Of a stretch of 64,000 nt of DNA, positions 23,344 to 30,860 are shown in pieces. The notes beneath the pieces are model-generated. The model searched no databases and had not been told where the DNA came from. It worked only from the letters and a program-made list of their open reading frames with translations. Each line of letters starts with the position of its first letter. Within the stretch, counting starts at the first letter, position 1. The stretch is from JAWKIW01 sp046331175. GTDB lineage: Bacteria > Actinomycetota > Acidimicrobiia > Acidimicrobiales > Acidimicrobilacustridaceae. A program made the position numbers and the translations under genes. The stretch is from contig JAXLRI010000004.1 in assembly GCA_046331175.1 (NCBI GenBank), positions 248,001 through 312,000 on the forward strand. Direction: 5' to 3'.

Positions 23344-23907
23344 TCAGCCGTTCAGGAGGGACTCGACCGACGCCTCGCCGTCGCGGTAGCGACGGGCCAG
23401 CTCGGCCTGGAGGGCGTCGACGGCGCCGAAGAAGGCCTTGCGACGCTCGGACACCACCGCCTCGAACGTCCGCAGCTCGGCCGCCAGCGCGACCAGGTCG
23501 TCGTCGCTCAGATCGGGGACCTGGCCGAGCCGACCGTTGCCGACCAGGGCGTCGAGCCGGGCCTGCAGGACGGGGTCGACGTCGGTGGGCTCGAGGGTCT
23601 GGGGGAGCCGGCCCACGCCACCGGGGCGGGGCTGCTCGCCGAGCGCGTCGGGCAGGTCGGCGACGAGGTCGGCCAGGCCGGCCGACCCGTTGCCCTCGGC
23701 CCGTCGGCTGAGCTCGTGGGACACGATGTCGAGCGGGCCCTGGACCATCCGCCGCAGGTACGAGAGGCCGGTCTCCGCGGCCACGCAGTCGGCCCGCATG
23801 GTCCGCAGGTCGTCCATGGAGCGGCTCCCGAGCCCGTCGAGGTAGTCGGGGGCGAGCAGGGAGGCGTGGTGGTCGGAGAGCGGGAAGCCGCCGTCACCGG
23901 GAGGCAC
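23344..23907 (-). CDS. RsiG-like anti-sigma factor with a c-di-GMP-binding motif
   Basis: A protein of 187 residues made of two long helical segments joined by a Pro/Gly-rich linker. Helix 1 carries the exact c-di-GMP signature of RsiG, E-x3-S-x2-R-x3-Q-x3-D: E45, S49, R52, Q56, D60. Helix 2 carries a second copy with one change: E149, S153, R156, F160 in place of Gln, D164. In Streptomyces RsiG holds the sigma factor WhiG inactive when c-di-GMP is bound between the two helices. The start GTG 23907 is 6 nt after TACGCT. No sigma factor gene is adjacent, so the partner is unknown. Confidence 0.82.
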   Translation of the reverse strand: MPPGDGGFPLSDHHASLLAPDYLDGLGSRSMDDLRTMRADCVAAETGLSYLRRMVQGPLDIVSHELSRRAEGNGSAGLADLVADLPDALGEQPRPGGVGRLPQTLEPTDVDPVLQARLDALVGNGRLGQVPDLSDDDLVALAAELRTFEAVVSERRKAFFGAVDALQAELARRYRDGEASVESLLNG

Positions 23908-23913
23908 GGACCC

Positions 23914-23919
23914 AGCGTA
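23914..23919 (-). promoter_or_regulatory. -10 box of the RsiG-like gene (leaderless)
   Basis: TACGCT, 6 nt, GTG 23907. No ribosome binding site. Confidence 0.55.
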
Positions 23920-24041
23920 GCCAGGCCGGACCGGGGCCGTCGCTCGACCGCAGGCCGGCGCACCCGGGCTCCATCGGTGGCGGTGATGATGCGCTCGCCG
24001 CCCTCGTCGTCGCGGTCGGCGGCGACCGCCGGCCCGGGGCC

Positions 24042-24938
24042 TCACGCGGCGAGGTAGCTCCAGAGCAACCAGACGTAGACGGGTGCGGTGAGCAGCAGGG
24101 AGTCGAGCCGACGGAGGGCGGGGGCCGAGGCCCTGGCGGTGGGCAGCAGCAGGGACGCGGCGAGCTGGCTGAGCGGGCACAGCACCGCCACCAGCCCGCC
24201 GAACACGGCGGCGTGCACCGGGTCGCGGAACGGCGAGAGCTGGAAGACGGCCACGGTGAACGTGAACACCCCGACGGCGATCATGCCGGCGATGGGGCCG
24301 AGCAGCGCGCTCCCCGACTCGCTGCCGACGAGGAAGTCGCCCATCTCGTAGGCGCACACCCATACCAGCAGGATGATGGCCCCGGCGATGCTGGCCCGGT
24401 AGGTGACGAGCACGGCGGCGGCGCCGAGCGCGTGGAACACGGTGCAGCGCACGGTGGTGCCGGCGGCGTCGAGCAGCGGGGTCCGACGCCGGCGGCGGAA
24501 CAGGGCGAGCAGCACGGCGAGCACCGTCGCGGCCAGGGCGAGCAGGCCGGGCAGGGCCAGCGAGACCGACGCGCTGAGGACGATGGCCAGGGCGATGGGA
24601 CCGGCGACCAGGCGGCTGGGCTGGCGGCCGACGGCCTTCCACTCGCGGCACATCTGCAGGGCGGCGATGCCGGCGATCAGCCCGTACAGGGCGCCGAGCG
24701 CCACCAGGCCGGCGTAGACGGCCCCGCACAGCAGCAGGAACCAGAGGAAGCCGAGGCGGACCTTGGGCCCGTCGATGTCGTGACCGGGGAACACCCGCTG
24801 CATCCAGCGGGGTTGGCCGGGCACCGCCGACGAGGCGGAGGGGACCCCCGGGACCAGGCTCGGGCTGGGGAAGGGCTGGCTGTCGGCGCCGCGGCGCTCG
24901 CGCCGCCGCGCCCGCCGCCCCTGGGTGGCGGTGGTCAT
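24042..24938 (-). CDS. CdsA-like integral membrane protein, degenerate signature
   Basis: A protein of 298 residues. About 70 basic/proline-rich residues precede roughly eight transmembrane helices arranged as in phosphatidate cytidylyltransferases. The C-terminal segment ARASAPALRRLDSLLLTAP occupies the place of the CdsA signature but lacks the K-D and H-G-G of active enzymes and keeps only R-x-L/R-L-D-S. It may be a divergent nucleotidyltransferase-fold membrane protein without that activity. Its ATG overlaps the MoaD stop by 4 bp, so the two are co-expressed. Confidence 0.6.
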   Translation of the reverse strand: MTTATQGRRARRRERRGADSQPFPSPSLVPGVPSASSAVPGQPRWMQRVFPGHDIDGPKVRLGFLWFLLLCGAVYAGLVALGALYGLIAGIAALQMCREWKAVGRQPSRLVAGPIALAIVLSASVSLALPGLLALAATVLAVLLALFRRRRRTPLLDAAGTTVRCTVFHALGAAAVLVTYRASIAGAIILLVWVCAYEMGDFLVGSESGSALLGPIAGMIAVGVFTFTVAVFQLSPFRDPVHAAVFGGLVAVLCPLSQLAASLLLPTARASAPALRRLDSLLLTAPVYVWLLWSYLAA

Positions 24939-25177
24939 CGAGCCCCGCCCGACACGGGGGGCAGCACCGCCACCTCGTCCTCGTCGCCGACGGGATCGTC
25001 GTCGACGGCGGGCTCGCCGTTGCACCAGACGCGGCAGGTGGCGAGGACCGCGGCGAAGTCGGCGCCGTAGCGCGCCCGAGCTCCAGCCAGGACCTCGCCC
25101 ACGGTGGCACCGGGCACGAGGTCGTGGCTCGTGCCCGCCGCCTCCCGCGCCGAGGCGAACAGACGCAACGTCGCCAC
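24935..25177 (-). CDS. MoaD/ThiS-family ubiquitin-like sulfur carrier
   Basis: An 80-residue beta-grasp protein (VATLRLFASAREAAG, then VWCNGEPAV, then DEVAVLPPVSGG). Sulfur carriers of molybdopterin or thiamine synthesis end in Gly-Gly, which is adenylated and thiocarboxylated. Here two residues, Ala-Arg, follow the Gly-Gly, so activity would require trimming. GTG 25177 follows TACGCT by 6 nt. No moaE or moeB lies nearby. Confidence 0.82.
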   Translation of the reverse strand: MATLRLFASAREAAGTSHDLVPGATVGEVLAGARARYGADFAAVLATCRVWCNGEPAVDDDPVGDEDEVAVLPPVSGGAR

Positions 25178-25183
25178 GGCCGC

Positions 25184-25189
25184 AGCGTA
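25184..25189 (-). promoter_or_regulatory. -10 box of the MoaD-like gene (leaderless)
   Basis: TACGCT, 6 nt, GTG 25177. Confidence 0.55.
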
Positions 25190-25291
25190 CCCACCGCCGC
25201 GCGCTCCCCCCGGGATGGGCGCCACGGCGGCGATCGGGCGCCGCGCCACCGTCGTGGCGCCGGCAGCACGGTGGCGGTCAGACCCCCCGGG

Positions 25292-25297
25292 TACGGT
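25292..25297 (+). promoter_or_regulatory. -10 box of the histidine phosphatase gene (leaderless)
   Basis: TACGGT, 6 nt, GTG 25304. Settles the start against longer upstream frames. Confidence 0.6.
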
Positions 25298-25303
25298 GCT
25301 GCG

Positions 25304-25897
25304 GTGACCTCGATCCTCCTCGTGCGCCACGGCCAGTCCGAGTGGAACGCCACCGGTCGGTGGCAGGGCCAGGCCGATCCGCCGCTGTCGGCGCTGGGCC
25401 GCCAGCAGGCCCACGCCGCCGCCGGCCGGGTCGGCACCGTCGACCTCATCGTCTCGTCCGACCTCGAGCGGGCCGCGCACACCGCCCAGATCCTCAGCTC
25501 GGCCCTCGGCGTCGGACCCGTTGTGGTCGAGCCGCGGCTGCGCGAGCGCGACGCCGGCGAGTGGTCGGGGCTCACCCACGACGAGATCGAGGAGGCGTGG
25601 CCCGGCTACCTCGAGCAGCGACGCCGGCCGCCGGGCTTCGAGACCGACGACGACCTGCTCGCCCGGGTCCACGACGCCCTCGACGAGCTCCACGCCACCT
25701 ACGCGGGCGCCGAGATCCTCGTCGTCGCCCACGGCGGCATCGTCTACGCGCTCGAGCGCCAGCACGACCTCCCCTTCGAGCGGCTGCCCAACCTCGGCGC
25801 CCGGTGGGCCACCCACCACGGCGACCGGCTGACGTTGGGCGAGCGGCTCCAGCTCGTCGACGACGACCTCCTGACGTCGGTCCCCACCCAGATCTGA
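25304..25897 (+). CDS. Histidine phosphatase (phosphoglycerate mutase-like)
   Basis: A protein of 197 residues. The catalytic R8-H9-G10 motif in LLVRHGQSEWN is followed by the sugar-phosphatase-like ALGRQQA, the acid residue in LRERDAGEWSGL, and the second His in VVAHGG. This is the branch of cofactor-dependent mutase-like phosphatases (GpmB/CobC/acid phosphatase). The short length and lack of GpmA-specific insertions favour a phosphatase over glycolytic mutase. Leaderless GTG start. Confidence 0.87.
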   Translation: MTSILLVRHGQSEWNATGRWQGQADPPLSALGRQQAHAAAGRVGTVDLIVSSDLERAAHTAQILSSALGVGPVVVEPRLRERDAGEWSGLTHDEIEEAWPGYLEQRRRPPGFETDDDLLARVHDALDELHATYAGAEILVVAHGGIVYALERQHDLPFERLPNLGARWATHHGDRLTLGERLQLVDDDLLTSVPTQI

Positions 25898-25954
25898 CGA
25901 CCTCGCGGCCCGGCCCGCCCCCGTCCCGACAGCACCGCACCCCGAGGTCGAGCC

Positions 25955-26548
25955 ATGCCCCTCCCCGTCCGCATCATCCGCAGCCCCCGTCGCCGGAAGA
26001 CCCTGTCGGCCTCGGTCGTCGACGGCACCATCGAGGTGCGCGTGCCCGCCGGCATGGCCCCCGACGAGGAGCACACGCACGTCCAGGCCCTCGTCGCGCG
26101 CGTCCAGCGCAAGTACGCCGCCGGTCCCGTCGACGTCCACCGCCGGGCCGTGGCGCTGGCCGCCCGCTACGGGTTCCCCCGCCCCGCCGAGGTCACGTGG
26201 TCGGCCGTCCAGCAGCGCCGGTGGGGGTCGTGCTCGCCGCGAACCGGCCGCATCCGCGTGTCCGACCGCCTGGCCACCTACCCGACCTGGGTCCTCGACT
26301 ACGTCCTGGTGCACGAGCTGGCCCACCTCGTCGAGCCGAACCACTCCCCCGCGTTCCACGACCTCGTCGCCCGCTACCCCAGGGCCGAGCGCGCCATCGG
26401 CTTCCTCATCGCCAAGGGCCTGGGCGACGACGGGGCCGGCGGCGACGGCCTGGACGACGTCGACGACGGGGTCGACGGGAGGCTCGACGAGCAGCTCGGC
26501 GACGGCGACCACCCGACCGCTGCGACGGGCCGGTCCGGCGCCCCCTGA
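25955..26548 (+). CDS. YgjP-like (DUF45) zinc metallopeptidase
   Basis: A 197-residue protein with HELAHLVEPNHSPAFH: H120-E121-x-x-H124 and a third ligand His130, plus the family motif RRWGSC at about 88-93 in front. This matches the YgjP/WLM-type minimal gluzincin. The last 50 residues are an Asp/Gly-rich tail. Substrate unknown. It follows the histidine phosphatase by 57 nt without a clear promoter of its own. Confidence 0.83.
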   Translation: MPLPVRIIRSPRRRKTLSASVVDGTIEVRVPAGMAPDEEHTHVQALVARVQRKYAAGPVDVHRRAVALAARYGFPRPAEVTWSAVQQRRWGSCSPRTGRIRVSDRLATYPTWVLDYVLVHELAHLVEPNHSPAFHDLVARYPRAERAIGFLIAKGLGDDGAGGDGLDDVDDGVDGRLDEQLGDGDHPTAATGRSGAP

Positions 26549-26564
26549 GCCGAGGGCCGGCGGG

Positions 26565-27344
26565 TCAGTCCCGCTCGGACACCAGGCGAAGGAACCGCCG
26601 CGTGCGCTCGTGCTGGGGATCGCCCAGCACCGCCGCCGGCGGGCCCTCCTCCACGAGGACGCCGCCGTCGAGGAACACCACCCGGTCGGCGACGCGCCGG
26701 GCGAAGCCCATCTCGTGGGTCACCACGAGCATCGTCATGCCCTCCTCGGCCAGCTGGCGCATCACCGCGAGCACCTCGCCCACCAGCTCGGGATCGAGGG
26801 CCGAGGTCGCCTCGTCGAACAGCATCATGTCGGGGTCCATCGCCAGCGCCCGGGCGATGGCGACCCGCTGCTGCTGACCACCCGAGAGGTGGCCCGGGTA
26901 CTCCTCGATCTTCTCGGCCAACCCGACGCGGTCGAGCACGGCGCGGGCCGTCTCCTCGGCCTGGGCCTTGGGCCGCTTGAGCACCTTGCGCTGCGCCACG
27001 GTGAGGTTGCCGAGCACGCTCAGGTGCGGGAACAGGTTGAACTGCTGGAACACCATGCCGATGCGGGTGCGCACGACGTCGATGTCGCAGTCGGGGTCGG
27101 TGATGTCGACGCCCTCGATGCGCACGACGCCTGAGGTGGGCTCCTCGAGGCGGTTGACGCAGCGCAGCAGGGTCGACTTGCCGGACCCCGACGGACCGAT
27201 GAGGCACACCACCTCGCCGCGGCGCACCGACAGGTCGATGCCCCGCAGCACCTCGAGCGAGCCGTAGCTCTTGCGCAGGCCGACGATCTCGATCTGGGGC
27301 CCGGGGTCGGCCGGGGCGGCGGGCGGGGGCATGACGTCGCTCAT
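26565..27344 (-). CDS. Polar amino-acid ABC transporter ATP-binding protein
   Basis: A GlnQ/HisP-type ATPase of 259 residues: Walker A GPSGSGKST, signature LSGGQQQRVAIARALAMD, Walker B MMLFDEATSALDPE, and H-loop VVTHEMGFARRVAD. The amino-acid-type D-E-A-T-S-A-L-D is diagnostic. Third gene of the binding protein - permease - ATPase operon, 7 nt after the permease stop. Confidence 0.93.
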   Translation of the reverse strand: MSDVMPPPAAPADPGPQIEIVGLRKSYGSLEVLRGIDLSVRRGEVVCLIGPSGSGKSTLLRCVNRLEEPTSGVVRIEGVDITDPDCDIDVVRTRIGMVFQQFNLFPHLSVLGNLTVAQRKVLKRPKAQAEETARAVLDRVGLAEKIEEYPGHLSGGQQQRVAIARALAMDPDMMLFDEATSALDPELVGEVLAVMRQLAEEGMTMLVVTHEMGFARRVADRVVFLDGGVLVEEGPPAAVLGDPQHERTRRFLRLVSERD

Positions 27345-27351
27345 GGTCGGC

Positions 27352-28209
27352 TCACCGGCCCCGCTTGGCGCGCTTCTCGAGGTAGGCCGCCACCCGCGTG
27401 AGCGGGATGGTGATGATCAGGTACACCAGCGCCACCGCGACGAGCGGCGTGCCGTTGAAGGTCTTGCCGACGGCGTCGCGCCCGAACTTGGCCAGCTCGA
27501 TGGTGTCGTCGGTGGTGCCGAGGACGAACAGCAGCGAGGTGTCCTTGATGAGCAGCACGAACTCGTTGGTCAGCGGCGGGAGGATCACCCGGAAGGCCTG
27601 CGGGATGATGATCGTGGCCATCGCCCGGCCGTAGCCCATGCCGAGCGAGCGGGCGGCCTCCATCTGGCCACGGGGCACGGCCTCGATGCCGGCCCGGATG
27701 GTCTCGGCCAGGTACGCCCCGGTCACCAGCGCCAGGGCGAGGCTGCCCGGCCCGTAGATGCCGGGCACCTGCACCTGCAGCGCCAGCGGCAGCACGTAGC
27801 CGATCAGCACGATCGTGATCAGCGCCGGCAGGCCCCGGAAGATCTCGATGTACACCGCCGCCGCCCAGCGGTACGGACGGATCGACGAGAGCCGCATCAG
27901 GGCCAGCACGAGGCCGATGGCCAGGCCGCCGCTGAAGCCGAAGAACGTGAAGATCAGGGTGTTGCGGGCGGCGGTGGTGATGATCTTCGGGAACAGCGAC
28001 GAGAAGATCGCCGGGTCGAAGAACGTCTCCTGCAGCTTGGACCAGTCGGTGCCGGCGATGACGAGCGCGAGGAGCAGGAGCGACCCGCCGTAGACCCCCC
28101 AGCGGATGAGCTGGGCGCGGCGACGCTTGGACATGCCGCCGCGACCGGGCCCCGCCACCGACGCGAGGTCGGGGCGGGGCGCCGGCTCGGCCTCGGGCCC
28201 TGCGCTCAT
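27352..28209 (-). CDS. Polar amino-acid ABC transporter permease
   Basis: A HisM/GlnP-type permease of 285 residues with the coupling-loop motif around EAARSLGMGYGRAMATIIIPQ (E-A-A-x3-G-x9-I-x-x-P-Q), and an N-terminal soluble tail of about 45 residues. Five to six transmembrane helices. It follows the binding protein gene by 50 nt. Only one permease gene is present, so it probably works as a homodimer. Confidence 0.92.
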   Translation of the reverse strand: MSAGPEAEPAPRPDLASVAGPGRGGMSKRRRAQLIRWGVYGGSLLLLALVIAGTDWSKLQETFFDPAIFSSLFPKIITTAARNTLIFTFFGFSGGLAIGLVLALMRLSSIRPYRWAAAVYIEIFRGLPALITIVLIGYVLPLALQVQVPGIYGPGSLALALVTGAYLAETIRAGIEAVPRGQMEAARSLGMGYGRAMATIIIPQAFRVILPPLTNEFVLLIKDTSLLFVLGTTDDTIELAKFGRDAVGKTFNGTPLVAVALVYLIITIPLTRVAAYLEKRAKRGR

Positions 28210-28259
28210 GGAGATGTCGTCGGGTGCCGGCGGTCCGCCGCGCTGGCCGGGGCGCTCGC

Positions 28260-29135
28260 CTACTGCTGCTTCTGGCCGAACCAGGTCGTGTAGATCTGGT
28301 CGTAGGTGCCGTCGGACTTCGCCTGGGACAGGGCGGCGTTGAGGGCCGACGTGAGCTTGTCGTTGCCCTTGGCCGTGGCCAGGCCGTACTGCTCACCGGT
28401 CTTGATCTTCTGGGTGACGACGAACTGCTGCGGGTTCTTCACGACGCGGTAGGCGTTCACGGGGTAGTCCTGCAGCACGGCGTCGATCTGGCCCGAGCTG
28501 AGCGCGGCGAACAGGTCGTCGGCGCCCTGGAACTCCTTGACGGTGGCCCCCGGCGGCGTGTTGGCGGTGGCGTAGTCGGCCCCGGTCGTGCCCGACTGCA
28601 CGCCGATGGTCTTGCCAGCCAGGTCGCTCAGCTGCTTGTAGGTGTCCTTGTTCTTGGCCAGCACCAGCAGCGACTGGTCGGCATCGAAGTAGGGCTGGGA
28701 GAAGTTGACCTTCTCGGCACGCTCGGGCTTGATCGTGGTGGCCGAGGCGATCATGTCGCAGTTGCCGGCGGCCAGCGAGGCGATGATCGAGTCGAACGGG
28801 GTGGTCTTCCAGTCGGTGGTCACGCCGAGGTTCTTGGCCATGCTGTTCACCAGCTGCACGTCGAAGCCGGTCAGCTCGCCGCCCTTGTCGTCGTCGGGGA
28901 ACTCGAACGGGGCGTAGGGGATGTCGGAGCAGATGGTGAGGGTGCCGTCCTTGACCAGCTTCACGCCGCTCATCTGGGCGGCCAGGTCGGCGCCCTTCGT
29001 GGAGCCCGGTGTGGACCCCTTGGACCCCCCGGCGGTCGTGGCGGTGGTGGCGGTGCTGTCGGACTTCGAGCAGGCACCGACCCCGAGGGCGGCGACGGCC
29101 ACGAGGGCCAGCAGGGCGGAACGGCGCGAGCGCAT
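28260..29135 (-). CDS. Amino-acid ABC transporter substrate-binding lipoprotein
   Basis: A family 3 solute-binding protein of 291 residues. The signal peptide MRSRRSALLALVAVAALGVG is followed by lipobox Cys and a Thr/Ser/Gly-rich linker. The mature domain begins LTICSDIPYAPFEF, with the family signature GFDVQLVNSMAKNLG and DMIASATTIKPERA (Arg binds the ligand carboxylate). GGAGG lies 4 nt upstream of ATG 29135. First gene of its operon. Confidence 0.93.
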   Translation of the reverse strand: MRSRRSALLALVAVAALGVGACSKSDSTATTATTAGGSKGSTPGSTKGADLAAQMSGVKLVKDGTLTICSDIPYAPFEFPDDDKGGELTGFDVQLVNSMAKNLGVTTDWKTTPFDSIIASLAAGNCDMIASATTIKPERAEKVNFSQPYFDADQSLLVLAKNKDTYKQLSDLAGKTIGVQSGTTGADYATANTPPGATVKEFQGADDLFAALSSGQIDAVLQDYPVNAYRVVKNPQQFVVTQKIKTGEQYGLATAKGNDKLTSALNAALSQAKSDGTYDQIYTTWFGQKQQ

Positions 29136-29301
29136 GGGACCTCCGAGGGTCGAGGGGGCCGCCAGGTGCTCCGACGGCGGCCGAAGGTTACCGCTCAGAC
29201 GCCAGCGCGACCCCCATCGTGCACCCTCCCGTCATGTCCCGTTCATCCTCGGCCCGGCGTCGATCCGCCACGTCGCCCGGTCACCGGCAAGACTGCTGGC
29301 C

Positions 29302-29574
29302 ATGTCCGAGCAGCCGACGCTCGACGAGGTGCTGATGACCATCGTCATCGGCTTCCAGTACCTGATCGCCCACGCCCCCGCCGAGGACCTGAGCCCCACG
29401 CTCTCGGTCCGCATGGAGGAGGAGATCAGCTACCACCTCAAGCGGCTCGGCCTCGACGACCGGCGGGCGTTCCTCGCCTTCATCCGCCAGCAGGCCCACG
29501 CCTCGGCCTGGCCCGAGGAGCGAGCCTTCCTCGAGCAGCTCCCCACGCTGCTCGGCTGGGAGGACGGGCAGTGA
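29302..29574 (+). CDS. Small conserved-looking protein of unknown function
   Basis: A 90-residue acidic protein starting MSEQPTLDEVLMTIVIGFQY and containing helices rich in Leu/Glu, with no cysteines suited to metal binding. ATG 29302 follows AAGACT by 7 nt, the leaderless pattern with one base changed. Not recognised. It is followed 40 nt later by the P-loop kinase gene on the same strand. Confidence 0.6.
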   Translation: MSEQPTLDEVLMTIVIGFQYLIAHAPAEDLSPTLSVRMEEEISYHLKRLGLDDRRAFLAFIRQQAHASAWPEERAFLEQLPTLLGWEDGQ

Positions 29575-29614
29575 CGGCCGCCGCCGGCACCGATCGCCCG
29601 ATGCTGCACCACCG

Positions 29615-30322
29615 GTGGTGACGACGCCCGGCGCGGGTCGTCCGACGGCGGGCGCACGTGGTCCGAAGGCGGGGCCCCATCGGCCGCTGCCCCGACGCAT
29701 CGCGCTGGTCGGCAGCGGCGGAGCCGGCAAGTCGACCCTGGCCACTCGGCTCGGCGCGGCCACCGGGCTGCCGGTGGTCCACCTCGACCGCCTGTACTGG
29801 TCGCCCGGATGGGTCGAGCCGGCCCCCGAGGACTGGCTGGCCCGGGTCGAGTCGCTGGTCGCGGGGCCGGCGTGGATCCTCGACGGCAACCACGGCACCA
29901 CCGCCCACCTGCGCATCGACGCCGCCGATCTGGTCGTGCTGGTCGACACCCCCCGCTGGCGATGCCTGTGGCGGGTGCTGGCCCGGCGGCTGCGCCACCG
30001 GGGCACGAACCGCCCCGACATGGCCGACGGCTGCCCCGAGCGGCTCGACCCCACCTTCGTCCGGTGGGTCTGGATCTTCCCGCGCGAGAAGCGGCCGCGG
30101 TTCGTCGAGGAGCTCCACGTCGTGGCGGCGCGCGGTGGGGAGGCCGTGCGCCTGCGCCGCTCCGTCGACCACGACGCGCTGGTGGCCGACCTGGCGGCGC
30201 GGGCCCGGTGGGAGGGGGCGCCGGCCGAGACGAGACCGCCCGACACGAGACCGGCCGACGCGACACCGGCCGACACGAGACCGGCCGACGCGACACCGGC
30301 CGACGCGGTCAACGACGCCTGA
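29615..30322 (+). CDS. P-loop NTPase, adenylate kinase-like (topology modulation/FlaR type)
   Basis: A 235-residue protein. Walker A GSGGAGKST at 33-41, LxxxxWxPGW (LYWSPGW), the WILDGNHG segment and the lid-like arginines RRLRHRGTNRPD match small kinases annotated as DNA topology modulation proteins. The first 27 residues are a Pro/Gly-rich tail. The last 25 residues are a run of pentapeptide units D-(T/A)-(R/T)-P-A encoded by a 15-bp repeat. Start GTG 29615; GTG 29618 is an alternative. Substrate unknown. Confidence 0.75.
   Translation: MVTTPGAGRPTAGARGPKAGPHRPLPRRIALVGSGGAGKSTLATRLGAATGLPVVHLDRLYWSPGWVEPAPEDWLARVESLVAGPAWILDGNHGTTAHLRIDAADLVVLVDTPRWRCLWRVLARRLRHRGTNRPDMADGCPERLDPTFVRWVWIFPREKRPRFVEELHVVAARGGEAVRLRRSVDHDALVADLAARARWEGAPAETRPPDTRPADATPADTRPADATPADAVNDA
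30226..30310 (+). repeat. 15/30-bp coding microrepeat in the 3' end of the kinase-like gene
   Basis: Alternating 15-bp units (CGACACGAGACCGGC and CGACGCGACACCGGC) form a 30-bp period and encode D-T-R-P-A / D-A-T-P-A. Likely prone to slippage. The repeat reaches almost to the stop and to the opposing gene's end at 30309. Confidence 0.8.
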
Positions 30323-30860
30323 GCACCTCGGCGAGCACGATGGCGGCCCGCTCGAAGGCGGCGAGGTCCGACAGCCGCCGGTCGGGGGCCACGTCGGCCC
30401 GCAGGATCGGGACCCCCGACGACCGCCGCACCGCGCCCTCGAGCATGAGGTTGTCGGCGAGGTCGTGGTCCTCGACGGCCAGGCCGTCGGCGTCGACCCG
30501 CTCGGCGTAGTGGCTGTCGACGTTCGTGTAGCCCACCACCGGGCGCCCCCGGCCGACCAGGTAGCCGACCTCGAGGGCGGTGCCCACGTCGGCGCTGGGC
30601 CCGCGGAACGGCGTGAGGTTGGCGATGCCGGCGTCGCAGCCGTCGAGCTGGTCGACGAGGGCGTCGTGCAGGGCCAACCCCCGCGCCTCGCCACGCGCCA
30701 CCGCGTCGAGGGCGACCTCGGCGTCGAAGGGGTGCACGCCGACCAGGCCCAGGCGGCCGCAGACCGCCTGCTTGGCGGCGGCGACCTCGGCGGCGTTCGG
30801 CAGGAAGACGTCGGGGCCCGCCAGGTACACGCGCTGGCGACCCGGGACCGCCTCGGTCAC
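30309..30860 (-). CDS. Nucleoside 2-deoxyribosyltransferase-like protein
   Basis: A 183-residue protein: YLAGPDVFLP at the N-terminus, the D-x-x-x-x-x-L-D-x-C-D block (DALVDQLDGCDAGIANLTPF), and the catalytic-Glu segment GTALEVGYLVGRGRPVVGY. The family cleaves or transfers the deoxyribose of nucleosides. Start GTG 30860 overlaps the UbiB-like gene stop by 4 bp, so it is the last gene of a coupled six-gene operon. The last 14 bp overlap the convergent kinase-like gene. Confidence 0.82.
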   Translation of the reverse strand: MTEAVPGRQRVYLAGPDVFLPNAAEVAAAKQAVCGRLGLVGVHPFDAEVALDAVARGEARGLALHDALVDQLDGCDAGIANLTPFRGPSADVGTALEVGYLVGRGRPVVGYTNVDSHYAERVDADGLAVEDHDLADNLMLEGAVRRSSGVPILRADVAPDRRLSDLAAFERAAIVLAEVLRRR

